Assembly (NCBI GenBank): GCA_051953655.1
Contig: JBQCIO010000323.1
Span: 1-24,328, forward strand
DNA from: JBQCHF01 sp051953655
GTDB taxonomy: Bacteria > Actinomycetota > Actinomycetes > Motilibacterales > Motilibacteraceae
Direction: 5' to 3'
Length of the DNA stretch: 24,328 nt
In this document: positions 9,963 through 17,007 of the stretch, piece by piece
Position numbering within the stretch: position 1 is the stretch's first letter
How the letters are laid out: each line of letters begins with the position of its first letter
Translations under genes and position numbers: made by a program
The notes under the pieces: generated by a model
The model's input: the letters and a program-made list of their open reading frames with translations, nothing else
What the model was told of the DNA's origin: nothing
Databases searched by the model: none

Positions 9963-12487
9963 GCGAGCGCACCCTGGTCGTCGTCGGGGCCGGGATGGTG
10001 GCCCAGCGGCTCGTCGAGTCGCTGCGGACCCGCGACGAGGCGCGCAGCTGGCGCGTGGTCGTGATCGGTGAGGAGGACCGCCCGCCCTACGACCGGGTGG
10101 CCCTCACCTCCTACGTCACCGGCACCAGCGCGGAGGAGCTGTCCCTGGTGCCGCAGGGGTTCTACGACGACGACCCCGACCTCGCGCTGCACCTGGGCGA
10201 GCGGGTGGTCGCCGTCGATCGCGAGGCCCGGCAGGTCCGCACGGACGCCGGCAGGGTGCTCGGCTACGACGCGCTGGTGCTGGCCACCGGGTCGGCGCCG
10301 TTCGTGCCGCCGGTGCCCGGGCGCGACCTTCCCGGCTGCCACGTCTACCGGACGCTGGACGACCTCGACGCCATCCGCGCGGACCTGCGCGACGCCCGCG
10401 TCGGGGCCGTCGTGGGCGGCGGGCTGCTCGGCCTGGAGGCGGCCGGCGCGCTGCGCGCGCTGGGGCTGCGCACGCACGTCGTCGAGGCGGCGCCGCGTCT
10501 GATGCCGCTCCAGGTCGACGAGGGCGGCGGTCAGGCGCTGGCGCGGCACATCAGGGCGCTCGGCGTCATGGTGCACACCGGCGCGATGACCGAGCGGATC
10601 GACGCTGCGGCGGACGGCCGGGTCGGCACCCTGCGGCTGGCCGGCGGCGCGGAGGTGGACGCCGACGTCGTCGTCTTCGCCGCCGGCGTGCGCCCCCGCG
10701 ACGAGCTCGCTCGCGGGTGCGGGCTGGCGGTGGGCGAGCGGGGCGGCGTGCTGGTGGACGAAGCCTGCCGCACGGAGGACGAGTCGGTGTGGGCGGTGGG
10801 GGAGTGCGCCGCGGTGCACGGCCGCGCCTACGGTCTGGTGGCGCCCGGCTACGCGATGGCCGAGGTGGTGGCCGACCGGCTGCTCGGCGGGGAGGCTGCC
10901 TTCGCCGACCCGGACACCAGCACCAAGCTCAAGCTGCTCGGCGTCGACGTCGCGAGCATCGGCGACGCGCACGCCGCCACCGAGGGCGCGCTGGAGCTCG
11001 TGTGGGCCGACCAGGTGGGCGGCGTCTACAAGAAGCTCGTCGTCACCGACGACGCCCGCACGCTCCTGGGCGCGGTGCTGGTGGGCGACGCCTCGGACTA
11101 CGCGGCGCTCCGGCCGCTGCTCGGTCGGGAGACCGGCTGCCCGCCCGAGCAGCTCATCCTTCCCACCGCCGACCCGTCGGCCCGCCCCGCGCTGCCCGAC
11201 GACGCGCAGGTGTGCTCCTGCCGCGGCGTGACCAAGGCCGAGGTGGTGGAGGCGGTGCGGGCCGGACGCTGCTCCGACGTCGCGTCGGTGAAGTCCTGCA
11301 CCGGCGCGGGCACGGGGTGCGGGAGCTGCGTGCCGATGCTCAAGTCCCTGTTGGCCGAGGCCGGTGTCGCGGCGGACCCTGCGCTGTGCGAGCACTTCGC
11401 CATGACACGCAAGGAGCTCTTCGAGGTCGTCGCCGCCACCGGGATCCGCACCTTCTCCGACCTGGTGCAGGGGCACGGCACCGGTCGCGGCTGCGACATC
11501 TGCAAGCCCGTCGTCGCCTCGATCCTGGCCAGTCTCGGCACGGGCCACGTCCTGGACGGCGAGCAGGCGGCGCTGCAGGACAGCAACGACCACCACCTGG
11601 CCAACCTGCAGAAGGACGGCACCTACTCGGTCGTGCCCCGCATCCCCGGTGGCGAGATCACGCCGGACAAGCTCATCGTGATCGGCGAGGTGGCGCGCGA
11701 CTTCGGCCTCTACACGAAGGTGACCGGTGGCCAGCGCATCGACCTGCTCGGCGCGCGGGTGGAGCAGCTGCCGGCCATCTGGCGGCGACTGGTGGACGCC
11801 GGCTTCGAGTCCGGTCACGCCTACGGAAAGGCGCTGCGCACGGTCAAGTCCTGCGTCGGCTCGACCTGGTGCCGCTACGGGGTCCAGGACTCGGTGGGCC
11901 TGGCGATCGCGCTGGAGCTGCGCTACCGCGGGCTGCGCGCGCCGCACAAGCTCAAGGGCGGGGTGAGCGGTTGCGCCCGGGAGTGCGCCGAGGCGCGCAG
12001 CAAGGACTTCGGCGTCATCGCCACCGAGAACGGCTGGAACCTCTACCTCGGCGGCAACGGGGGATTCACGCCGCGGCACGCCCAGCTGTTCGCCCAGGAC
12101 GTCGACACCGAAACCCTGATCACCTACCTGGACCGGTTCCTCATGCTCTACGTCCGCACGGCGGACCGGCTGCAGCGCACCGCGCCGTGGCTCGAGGCGA
12201 TGGACGGGGGGATGGAGCACCTGAGAGAGGTGATCGTGGAGGACAGCCTGGGGATCTGCGCCGACCTCGACGCCGCGATGGCCCGGCACGTCGCCTCCTA
12301 CGCGGATGAGTGGCGTGCTGTGCTGGACGACCCGGACCGCCTGGCCCGGTTCGCCTCGTTCGCCAACGCGCCCGGCACGCCCGACCCCGACGTCGTGGTC
12401 GTCGCCGAGCGCGGGCAACCGCGGCCGGCCACCCCGTCCGAACGAGCCGTGCTGGTGGCCGGCCCGGCTCTGGAGGTCGCGCGATGA
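9959..12487 (+). CDS. nirB: Nitrite reductase (NAD(P)H) large subunit NirB
   Basis: An 842-residue cytoplasmic siroheme enzyme that reduces nitrite to ammonium with six electrons from NAD(P)H. An FAD/NAD(P) domain (VVVGAGMVAQRLVESL; VVGGGLLGLEAAGALRALG) occupies about residues 1–310. A BFD [2Fe-2S] segment follows with C419-S-C421 and C454-GS-C457, then a second, shorter BFD-like segment ending GRGCDICKP. Two nitrite/sulfite reductase half-domains complete it. The siroheme–[4Fe-4S] ligands are C632-VGSTW-C638 and C672-ARE-C676. ATG 9959 has GGGGAGG 5 nt upstream and overlaps the previous stop as ATGA; the end overlaps nirD likewise. All expected cofactor ligands are present, so the enzyme looks functional. 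The first third is paralogous to the preceding gene product, and the two may have arisen by duplication. Confidence 0.96.
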   Translation: MSERTLVVVGAGMVAQRLVESLRTRDEARSWRVVVIGEEDRPPYDRVALTSYVTGTSAEELSLVPQGFYDDDPDLALHLGERVVAVDREARQVRTDAGRVLGYDALVLATGSAPFVPPVPGRDLPGCHVYRTLDDLDAIRADLRDARVGAVVGGGLLGLEAAGALRALGLRTHVVEAAPRLMPLQVDEGGGQALARHIRALGVMVHTGAMTERIDAAADGRVGTLRLAGGAEVDADVVVFAAGVRPRDELARGCGLAVGERGGVLVDEACRTEDESVWAVGECAAVHGRAYGLVAPGYAMAEVVADRLLGGEAAFADPDTSTKLKLLGVDVASIGDAHAATEGALELVWADQVGGVYKKLVVTDDARTLLGAVLVGDASDYAALRPLLGRETGCPPEQLILPTADPSARPALPDDAQVCSCRGVTKAEVVEAVRAGRCSDVASVKSCTGAGTGCGSCVPMLKSLLAEAGVAADPALCEHFAMTRKELFEVVAATGIRTFSDLVQGHGTGRGCDICKPVVASILASLGTGHVLDGEQAALQDSNDHHLANLQKDGTYSVVPRIPGGEITPDKLIVIGEVARDFGLYTKVTGGQRIDLLGARVEQLPAIWRRLVDAGFESGHAYGKALRTVKSCVGSTWCRYGVQDSVGLAIALELRYRGLRAPHKLKGGVSGCARECAEARSKDFGVIATENGWNLYLGGNGGFTPRHAQLFAQDVDTETLITYLDRFLMLYVRTADRLQRTAPWLEAMDGGMEHLREVIVEDSLGICADLDAAMARHVASYADEWRAVLDDPDRLARFASFANAPGTPDPDVVVVAERGQPRPATPSERAVLVAGPALEVAR

Positions 12488-12888
12488 CTGTCTCCGACAC
12501 CACGTCGGACCACGACGTCAGCTGGGTGGACGTCTGCGACTACCGGCGACTCACCCCGGAGCGGGGCGTGGCGGTGCTGCTGCCGGACGGCCGGCAGGTC
12601 GCGCTGTTCCGGCTGCTGGACGGGTCGCTGCACGCCGTCGACCACCGCGATCCGCGCAGTGGGGCGAACGTCATGGCGCGCGGCATCGTCGGCAGCCGCG
12701 GTGAGGTGCCGACCCTCGCATCGCCCATGTACAAGGAGGTCTACGACCTGCGTACGGGGCAGTGCCTGGACGACCCGGCCCTGCAGCTCGCCCTCCACAC
12801 GGTGCGGGTGAGGGACGGAGTGGTGGAGGTCGGGCCGGCCGAGCTGCCCGGGGCAGGCCGGACGGGCGACCGGGCGGAGGGGCCGTGA
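12484..12888 (+). CDS. nirD: Nitrite reductase small subunit NirD
   Basis: A 134-residue Rieske-fold protein that forms the NAD(P)H nitrite reductase with NirB. Visible family features are VSWVDVCDYRRLTPERGVAV at the start, QVALFRLLDGSLHAVDHRDP in the centre, and the PMYKEVYDLRTGQCLDDP loop. The Cys-His pairs of true Rieske proteins are missing, as is normal for NirD, so no cluster is expected. ATG 12484 overlaps the nirB stop as ATGA. The final 20 or so residues (ELPGAGRTGDRAEGP) are a charged tail beyond the usual fold. The stop overlaps the GTG of the next gene. Confidence 0.93.
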   Translation: MTVSDTTSDHDVSWVDVCDYRRLTPERGVAVLLPDGRQVALFRLLDGSLHAVDHRDPRSGANVMARGIVGSRGEVPTLASPMYKEVYDLRTGQCLDDPALQLALHTVRVRDGVVEVGPAELPGAGRTGDRAEGP

Positions 12889-14081
12889 CGGAGGACCAGC
12901 CGCTGGCCGGGTTCACCGTGGCGGTCACGGCGGCCCGCCGCCGCGAGGAGCTCGGGGCGCTGCTCGAGCGCCGCGGTGCCCGGGTCGTCACCGCGCCGGC
13001 CATCACCCTGGTCCCGCTGGCCGACGACGCCGAGCTGCTGCGCGCCACGCGCGAGTGCCTGGCCGAGCCGCTCGACGTCGTCGTCGTGACCACCGGGATC
13101 GGCTTCCGCGGTTGGGTGGAGGCGGCCGAGGGGTGGGGTCTGGGGGAGGAGCTGCTCGCGGCGCTCGGCCGCGCCGAGGTGCTGGCCCGGGGCCCGAAGG
13201 CGCGGGGGGCGGTGCGGGCCGCGGGCCTGGTGGAGACCTGGTCGCCGGCCTCCGAGTCCTCCTCGGAGGTGCTCGCCCACCTGCTCGAGCGTGACCTGAC
13301 CGGGCTGCGGGTCGCGGTGCAGCTGCACGGCGAGCCGCTTCCCGACGTCGTCGAGGCGCTGTCGGTGGCCGGCGCGCACGTGGTGCAGGTGCCGGTCTAC
13401 CGGTGGACGCTGCCGGACGACGACGCGCCGCTGCGGCGGCTGGTCGACCAGCTGGCGGTCGCGGCCGTCGACGCGGTGACCTTCACCAGCGCACCGGCGG
13501 TGCTCGCCCTGCTGCAGGTGGCCGAGCAGGCCGGGCGACGCGAGCAGGTGCTCGCCGCCCTCCGCGGACCGGTGCTCGCCGCCTGCGTCGGCCCGGTCAC
13601 GGCGGCGCCGCTCGAGCGGCTCGGCGTACGGGCTGCCCAGCCGGAGCGCTCCCGACTGGGGGCGCTGGCCCGCACGGTGGTGGCCGAGCTGCCTGCCCGC
13701 GCCCGCCCGCTCCCGGTGGCGGGGCACCGGCTGTCGGTGCGGGGGCACGCAGTGGTGCTCGACGGGACGGTGCTGCAGCTCCCGCCGGCTCCGCTGGCGG
13801 TGCTGCGAGCGCTGGCGGCCAGTCCCGGCCGGGTGCTCAGCCGCTTCGCCCTGCTGCAGGCGATGCCGGGCGAGGGCGCCGACGAGCACGCGGTGGAGGT
13901 CGCCGTGCAGCGGCTGCGCAGCGGTCTGGGAGACCCCAGGCTGGTCCAGACGGTGGTCAAGCGGGGCTACCGGCTGGCCTACGAACCCGAGCGGGAGCAG
14001 GGGGACTGCGAGCCCGATGCCGCGACGGGGCCGGCTCGGGAGGCGGATCCGGCGGTGCCCGTGGCACCCTCGGGCGAGTGA
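12885..14081 (+). CDS. hemD: Uroporphyrinogen-III synthase domain fused to an OmpR/PhoB-type winged helix
   Basis: A 398-residue two-domain protein. Residues 1 to about 260 resemble HemD (LAGFTVAVTAARRREELGAL at the start, then FTSAPAVLALL and AACVGPVTAAPLERLGVRA). HemD cyclises hydroxymethylbilane to uroporphyrinogen III, the precursor of siroheme and heme. Residues about 276–372 are a transcriptional-regulator C-terminal winged helix: VVLDGTVLQLPPAPLAVLRA, LSRFALLQAM, DEHAVEVAVQRLRSGLGDP, then VVKRGYRLAY. I recall the same fusion in Mycobacterium tuberculosis Rv0260c beside a CbiX-like gene, near nirBD. GTG 12885 overlaps the nirD stop. Whether the first domain is catalytic or a tetrapyrrole sensor is unclear; HemD active sites are poorly conserved and cannot be judged here. 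Confidence 0.88.
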   Translation: MTEDQPLAGFTVAVTAARRREELGALLERRGARVVTAPAITLVPLADDAELLRATRECLAEPLDVVVVTTGIGFRGWVEAAEGWGLGEELLAALGRAEVLARGPKARGAVRAAGLVETWSPASESSSEVLAHLLERDLTGLRVAVQLHGEPLPDVVEALSVAGAHVVQVPVYRWTLPDDDAPLRRLVDQLAVAAVDAVTFTSAPAVLALLQVAEQAGRREQVLAALRGPVLAACVGPVTAAPLERLGVRAAQPERSRLGALARTVVAELPARARPLPVAGHRLSVRGHAVVLDGTVLQLPPAPLAVLRALAASPGRVLSRFALLQAMPGEGADEHAVEVAVQRLRSGLGDPRLVQTVVKRGYRLAYEPEREQGDCEPDAATGPAREADPAVPVAPSGE

Positions 14082-14812
14082 GTCGTCTGCCGCAGGGCCC
14101 GGACCCCGTCCTCGTCGGCGCGGCGCACGGCACCCGCAACCCCGACGGCGCGGTGACGACCCGCGCGCTGCTCGACGCGGTCCGCGCGGCCCGGCCGGGG
14201 CTGGACGCGCGCGAGTGCTACGTGGACGTGCACGGGCCGACGCCGGAGGAGGTGCTCGCCGGCGTGGACGGCCCGGCGGTGCTGCTGCCGCTGCTGCTCT
14301 CGGTCGGCTACCACGTGGGCGTGGACCTTCCGCGGGCCGCGGGCACGGCCGCGCACCCGGTCGTCGTCGGGGAGCCGCTGGGGCCGGACGGGGCGCTCGT
14401 CGACGTCCTCGTGGACCGACTCGCCGAGGCCGGCATCTCCTCCGACAGGCTGTCGGAGGACGACGAGGTCGTGCTGGCCGCGGCCGGGTCGTCCGACCCG
14501 GCGTCGTCCGCGGCGGTGGAGGAGGTCGCTGCCGGGCTGTCCGGCCGCCTGGGACGCCATGTCCGGCCCGCCTACTCCTCGGCCGTGAGCCCGCGGGTCC
14601 CCTGTGCGGTGGCGCGCGGCCGGATCGAGGGGCAGCGGGTCGTCGTCGCGACGTACCTGCTCGCGCCCGGGCTGTTCACCCGCCGTGCGGAGGCGAGCCG
14701 GGCCGACGTCGTCGCGCCGCCGCTGGGCGTGCACCCTCGCCTGGTGGAGCTCGTCCTGCGGCGCTACGACGAGGCTGCGGCCCGGCTGCCCCTGGCGGCT
14801 ACCGGTCGGTGA
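14078..14812 (+). CDS. CbiX/SirB-like sirohydrochlorin chelatase
   Basis: A 244-residue protein of the CbiX family with two related halves, as expected for the long form. The metal-binding histidines of the N-terminal half are visible as VGAAHGTR (H17) and LSVGYHVGVDLP (H79). The second half (VVLAAAGSSDP, then RPAYSS and VATYLLAPGLFTRR) keeps the fold but has lost the equivalent of H17. The likely reaction is insertion of Fe2+ into sirohydrochlorin to make siroheme for NirB, an assignment resting on operon position; cobalt insertion is the alternative. GTG 14078 overlaps the HemD-fusion stop. The 3' end overlaps the convergent YjbR gene by 14 bp, so this is the last gene of the operon. Confidence 0.86.
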   Translation: MSRLPQGPDPVLVGAAHGTRNPDGAVTTRALLDAVRAARPGLDARECYVDVHGPTPEEVLAGVDGPAVLLPLLLSVGYHVGVDLPRAAGTAAHPVVVGEPLGPDGALVDVLVDRLAEAGISSDRLSEDDEVVLAAAGSSDPASSAAVEEVAAGLSGRLGRHVRPAYSSAVSPRVPCAVARGRIEGQRVVVATYLLAPGLFTRRAEASRADVVAPPLGVHPRLVELVLRRYDEAAARLPLAATGR

Positions 14813-15215
14813 CCCGACGGTCCTGGGCGGCGAGGAGCTCGCGGGCCAGCCTCTTCGGGGCGCGGGCGAGCCAGGCCTCGGTGAGCAGCTCCTCGAGGTC
14901 GTCCACGTCGATCTCGTCGAGCCGGACCAGCACCGCGGGGTAGCCGTCGAAGTGCGGCGTGGTGAAGCAGCTGCCGGGGAGCTCGGTGAGAGCGGCCTCC
15001 TTGGCTCCGAGGTCGGCCGTCCGCAGCCCGAGCACCGGACCGTCGGGGGCGTCGTCGCCGAGCGCCTCGAGGTCGCCCCGGCGCAACGGGCGCTCCCAGG
15101 CGAACGCCTTGTCGCGCACCTTCCACGCGGGCAGGTGGTCGTGCCCCGCGCTGCCGTCCTCGGTCACCTCGGGCAAGGCGGTGGCGAGCCTGCGGACGTC
15201 CGCCCAGTCGGCCAT
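14799..15215 (-). CDS. MmcQ/YjbR family protein
   Basis: A 138-residue protein with the YjbR layout: an N-terminal helix (MADWADVRRLATALPEVTE), the central strands HLPAWKVRDKAFAW and GPVLGLRTAD, then FTTPHFDGYPAVLVRLDEID and a C-terminal helical segment with LTEAWLARAPKRLA. The fold resembles a double-wing nucleic-acid-binding domain, but the cellular role of the family is not established. It starts at ATG 15215, and its 3' end runs 14 bp into the end of the convergent chelatase gene, so neither gene has room for a separate terminator. It is probably monocistronic. Confidence 0.85.
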   Translation of the reverse strand: MADWADVRRLATALPEVTEDGSAGHDHLPAWKVRDKAFAWERPLRRGDLEALGDDAPDGPVLGLRTADLGAKEAALTELPGSCFTTPHFDGYPAVLVRLDEIDVDDLEELLTEAWLARAPKRLARELLAAQDRRVTDR

Positions 15216-15234
15216 GCGCTGGACGGTAGGCCCG

Positions 15235-15276
15235 TCACCCGGCGATGACCAGCCACCGGCGGCCGTCGAGGGCCCT
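15235..15276 (-). pseudogene. Remnant of a DinB-family gene 3' end
   Basis: On the minus strand this stretch reads ALDGRRWLVIAG and then TGA (15235–15237). It closely matches the end of the intact DinB protein at 16120–16620 (LLDGRQWLVITE). At the DNA level 15244–15270 and 16129–16155 agree at 26 of 27 positions. Upstream of it no DinB-like sequence can be read, because the frame runs antisense through the methyltransferase gene. It looks like the stump of a lost paralogue or a short duplication. Confidence 0.5.
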
Positions 15277-15321
15277 CGGCGGCGACCTCAGCGGCCGGCG
15301 GAGGCGTGGAAGGCTGGCGCG

Positions 15322-16053
15322 GTGCCCTTCGCCTTCCAGGACGCCTACGACGAGCTGAACGCGGCGGACGAGGACCACCGCTTCTACCTGGAGCTGGCCC
15401 TGGCGCGCCGGGCCCGGACCGTCGTCGACCTCGGGTGCGGGACCGGCACCCTCGCCCGGCTCATGGCGCAGCACGGGATCGACGTCGTGGCCGTCGACCC
15501 GGACCCGGAGATGCTGCGGGTGGCGCGGTCGAAGCCGGCGGTGATGGGTGGGAGCGGACGCATCGAGTGGTGGCTGGGGGACAGCTCCGTCGTGCGGCCG
15601 TCCAACGCGGACCTCGCGGTGATGACCGGACATGTCGCGCAGGTCTTCCTCGACGAGCGTTCCTGGCAGCAGACGCTCGCGGACCTGCGCGCCGCGCTGA
15701 ACCCCGCCGGGACCCTGGCGTTGGAGTCGCGCAACCCTGGACGGCGCCTGTGGGAGGAGTGGAGCCGGACGCAGACCTCGCGCACGCTGGCGACGCCGGA
15801 CGGCGAGGTGGAGCTCTGGCACGAGACGGTGCAGGTCGAGCCGCCGCTGGTCACGTACGACACCGTCACCCTGAACGCCCGGACGGGCGAGCGGTGCGTC
15901 GAGCGTGGCGTCCTGGCCTTCCGGGACGAGCCCTCGCTGCGGCGCTCGCTCGAGCAGGCGGGCTTCCTCGTCGAGGACGTGTTCGGCGGCTGGGACCTGC
16001 GGCCCGTGTCGGAGGATGCGCCGGAACTCATCGTGGTCGCTCGACCGCGGTGA
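15322..16053 (+). CDS. Class I SAM-dependent methyltransferase
   Basis: A 243-residue cytoplasmic protein with a Rossmann-like methyltransferase fold. Motif I is VVDLGCGTGTLARLM, motif II ends VVAVDPDPEMLRVAR, the acidic GDSSVV segment follows, and motif IV is ADLAVMTGHVAQVF. The DLRAALNPAGTLALESRNP segment is the usual post-motif helix and strand. The C-terminal half (VTYDTVTLNARTGERCVERG, LRRSLEQAGFLVEDVFGGWD) resembles ubiquinone/mycolic-type small-molecule methyltransferases of broad family 11/25. The substrate is unknown. GTG 15322 is chosen because GGAAGG lies about 9 nt upstream and the conserved fold starts at once (PFAFQDAYDEL). It is an isolated plus-strand gene between minus-strand neighbours. 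Confidence 0.85.
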   Translation: MPFAFQDAYDELNAADEDHRFYLELALARRARTVVDLGCGTGTLARLMAQHGIDVVAVDPDPEMLRVARSKPAVMGGSGRIEWWLGDSSVVRPSNADLAVMTGHVAQVFLDERSWQQTLADLRAALNPAGTLALESRNPGRRLWEEWSRTQTSRTLATPDGEVELWHETVQVEPPLVTYDTVTLNARTGERCVERGVLAFRDEPSLRRSLEQAGFLVEDVFGGWDLRPVSEDAPELIVVARPR

Positions 16054-16119
16054 GGTCGCGACGGCGGGCGTCCGGCGGTCCGAGGCGCGGCCCGGCCCGG
16101 GGGTGCGAAGGGCTCGCGG

Positions 16120-16620
16120 CTACTCGGTGATGACCAGCCACTGGCGGCCGTCGAGCAGCTCGCGGGCGGCGTCGAGGTGCCCGGCGTGCGCGGCGGTCTC
16201 GACCAGCACGTGCAGGACGACCTGGCGCAGGTCGTGCATCCGCCACCCGGTGCCGAACAGCTCCTCCGGCCACCAGGCCGGTGCTGCGTCCAGCGGGGTC
16301 CGGGTGATGACGGCGTCGGCGCGCTCGGCCTCGCGGCGGTAGAGCTCGAGAACCTCCGCCGCCGTCATGCCCTCGGGCACCTGCCAGCCGTCGGGCTGGT
16401 CGGCGTAGTAGGCGACGGCGTCCGGCGCGGCGGCCTGCACCGCGGCGAACCAGAGCCGCTCGACGTCCAAGGCCAGGTGGTGGACCAGGGCACGGCACGA
16501 CCAGCCGGAGGGGAGCACCGGCTTGGCCATGGCCTCCTCGTCCAGGCCGTCGACGATGCCCAGGACGTGCCGGCGCTGAGCCTGCAGGTAGCCGAGCAGC
16601 AGCTCGCGCTCCTCGCTCAT
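16120..16620 (-). CDS. DinB/DUF664 family protein
   Basis: A 166-residue four-helix-bundle protein of the DinB superfamily, in which many actinobacterial members are mycothiol-dependent transferases or isomerases. The metal-binding histidines are probably in ALVHHLALDVERLWF (H47/H48) and in the late helix LHVLVETAAHAGHLDAARELL. SGWSCRALVHH and the LLDGRQWLVITE ending are typical of the DUF664 branch. The substrate is unknown. ATG 16620 overlaps the stop of the truncated VOC gene (ATGA), so the two were once translationally coupled. With the VOC gene damaged, expression of this gene may now depend on a new promoter. A copy of its last codons lies at 15244–15270. Confidence 0.87.
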   Translation of the reverse strand: MSEERELLLGYLQAQRRHVLGIVDGLDEEAMAKPVLPSGWSCRALVHHLALDVERLWFAAVQAAAPDAVAYYADQPDGWQVPEGMTAAEVLELYRREAERADAVITRTPLDAAPAWWPEELFGTGWRMHDLRQVVLHVLVETAAHAGHLDAARELLDGRQWLVITE

Positions 16621-16826
16621 GCCTTCGTCTCCTCGTCGGAGGAGCTCGTGGACGGGGGGCCCGCCACTTCCCAGACGTGGCCCGACGGGTCGGTGAAGGA
16701 CGCGGTCCGGATGCCCCACGGGCGGTCCGTCGGACCGTTGAGCAGCGTGACCCCGAGGTCGGCCAGCAGCGCGCAGATCACCTCTTGCCACAATTCGCCC
16801 TTGTTGTTGCCGAAATTTTCAACCAC
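16617..16826 (-). pseudogene. 3' fragment of a VOC (glyoxalase-fold) gene
   Basis: The last 50 or so codons read ALLADLGVTLLNGPTDRPWG, then IRTASFTDPSGHVWEVAG, which is the C-terminal beta-alpha-beta-beta-beta module of VOC proteins including the metal-ligand glutamate in HVWEVA. A complete VOC protein of this type is 120–140 residues, and the first half is missing. The residues before it (VENFGNNKGELWQEVI) do not look like VOC sequence. They are encoded by noticeably AT-richer DNA, and the frame stops at a TGA only three codons before the GTG at 16826. The stop overlaps the DinB start. A recombination or deletion joint around 16770–16830 is the simplest explanation; translation from GTG 16826 would yield at most a 69-residue stub. 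Confidence 0.65.
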
Positions 16827-16838
16827 TCTGGATCATGA

Positions 16839-16865
16839 TGCACCCGCACGCTCAGACAGGGTGCA
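16839..16865 (-). terminator. Weak hairpin downstream of the carotenoid gene string
   Basis: TGCACCC (16839–16845) and GGGTGCA (16859–16865) pair across a 13-nt loop, 8 bp beyond the stop of the 44-codon reading frame. The stem is only 7 bp and no T-run follows on the minus strand, so a terminator role is uncertain. Confidence 0.3.
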
Positions 16866-16872
16866 CCAGGTC

Positions 16873-17007
16873 TCAAGATCCGGGAGAACCGGCAGCTGGC
16901 AAAGCGAAATCAGCCCCGCGCCGAGCCGTTCCCGCCAACAGCCGCTCTGGACTCGACCACAGCCCGAGGTGCCAGCCGACGTCCCACCAGGTGTGGGAAG
17001 CCGTCAT
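16873..17007 (-). CDS. Unrecognised 44-residue protein, possibly the 5' fragment of a lost gene
   Basis: The ATG at 17007 overlaps the stop of the CrtD-like gene as ATGA, with G-rich sequence (GGAGCAGGTGGGGG) just upstream, so it is well placed for coupled translation. The product begins MTASHTWWDVGWHLGLWSS and continues PERLLAGTARRGADFALPAA to a TGA at 16875–16873. I do not recognise the family. The first 30 residues look like an ordinary folded N-terminus, whereas the last part is low-complexity and just precedes AT-richer DNA and the broken VOC gene. It may be a genuine small protein or the stump of a gene whose 3' part was removed in the same event. Confidence 0.4.
   Translation of the reverse strand: MTASHTWWDVGWHLGLWSSPERLLAGTARRGADFALPAAGSPGS

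Noticed and set aside
9626..12418. A 930-codon minus-strand open frame opposite nirB
   Set aside because: nirB on the other strand has every expected cofactor ligand; the antisense product is compositionally biased and shows no domain.
12484..12888. A Rieske [2Fe-2S] centre in NirD
   Set aside because: The Cys-His pairs are absent, as in other NirD proteins, so only the fold is retained.
16617..16826. A complete short VOC protein
   Set aside because: Only the C-terminal module is present, the first 15–20 residues are unlike the family, and a stop codon lies directly upstream.
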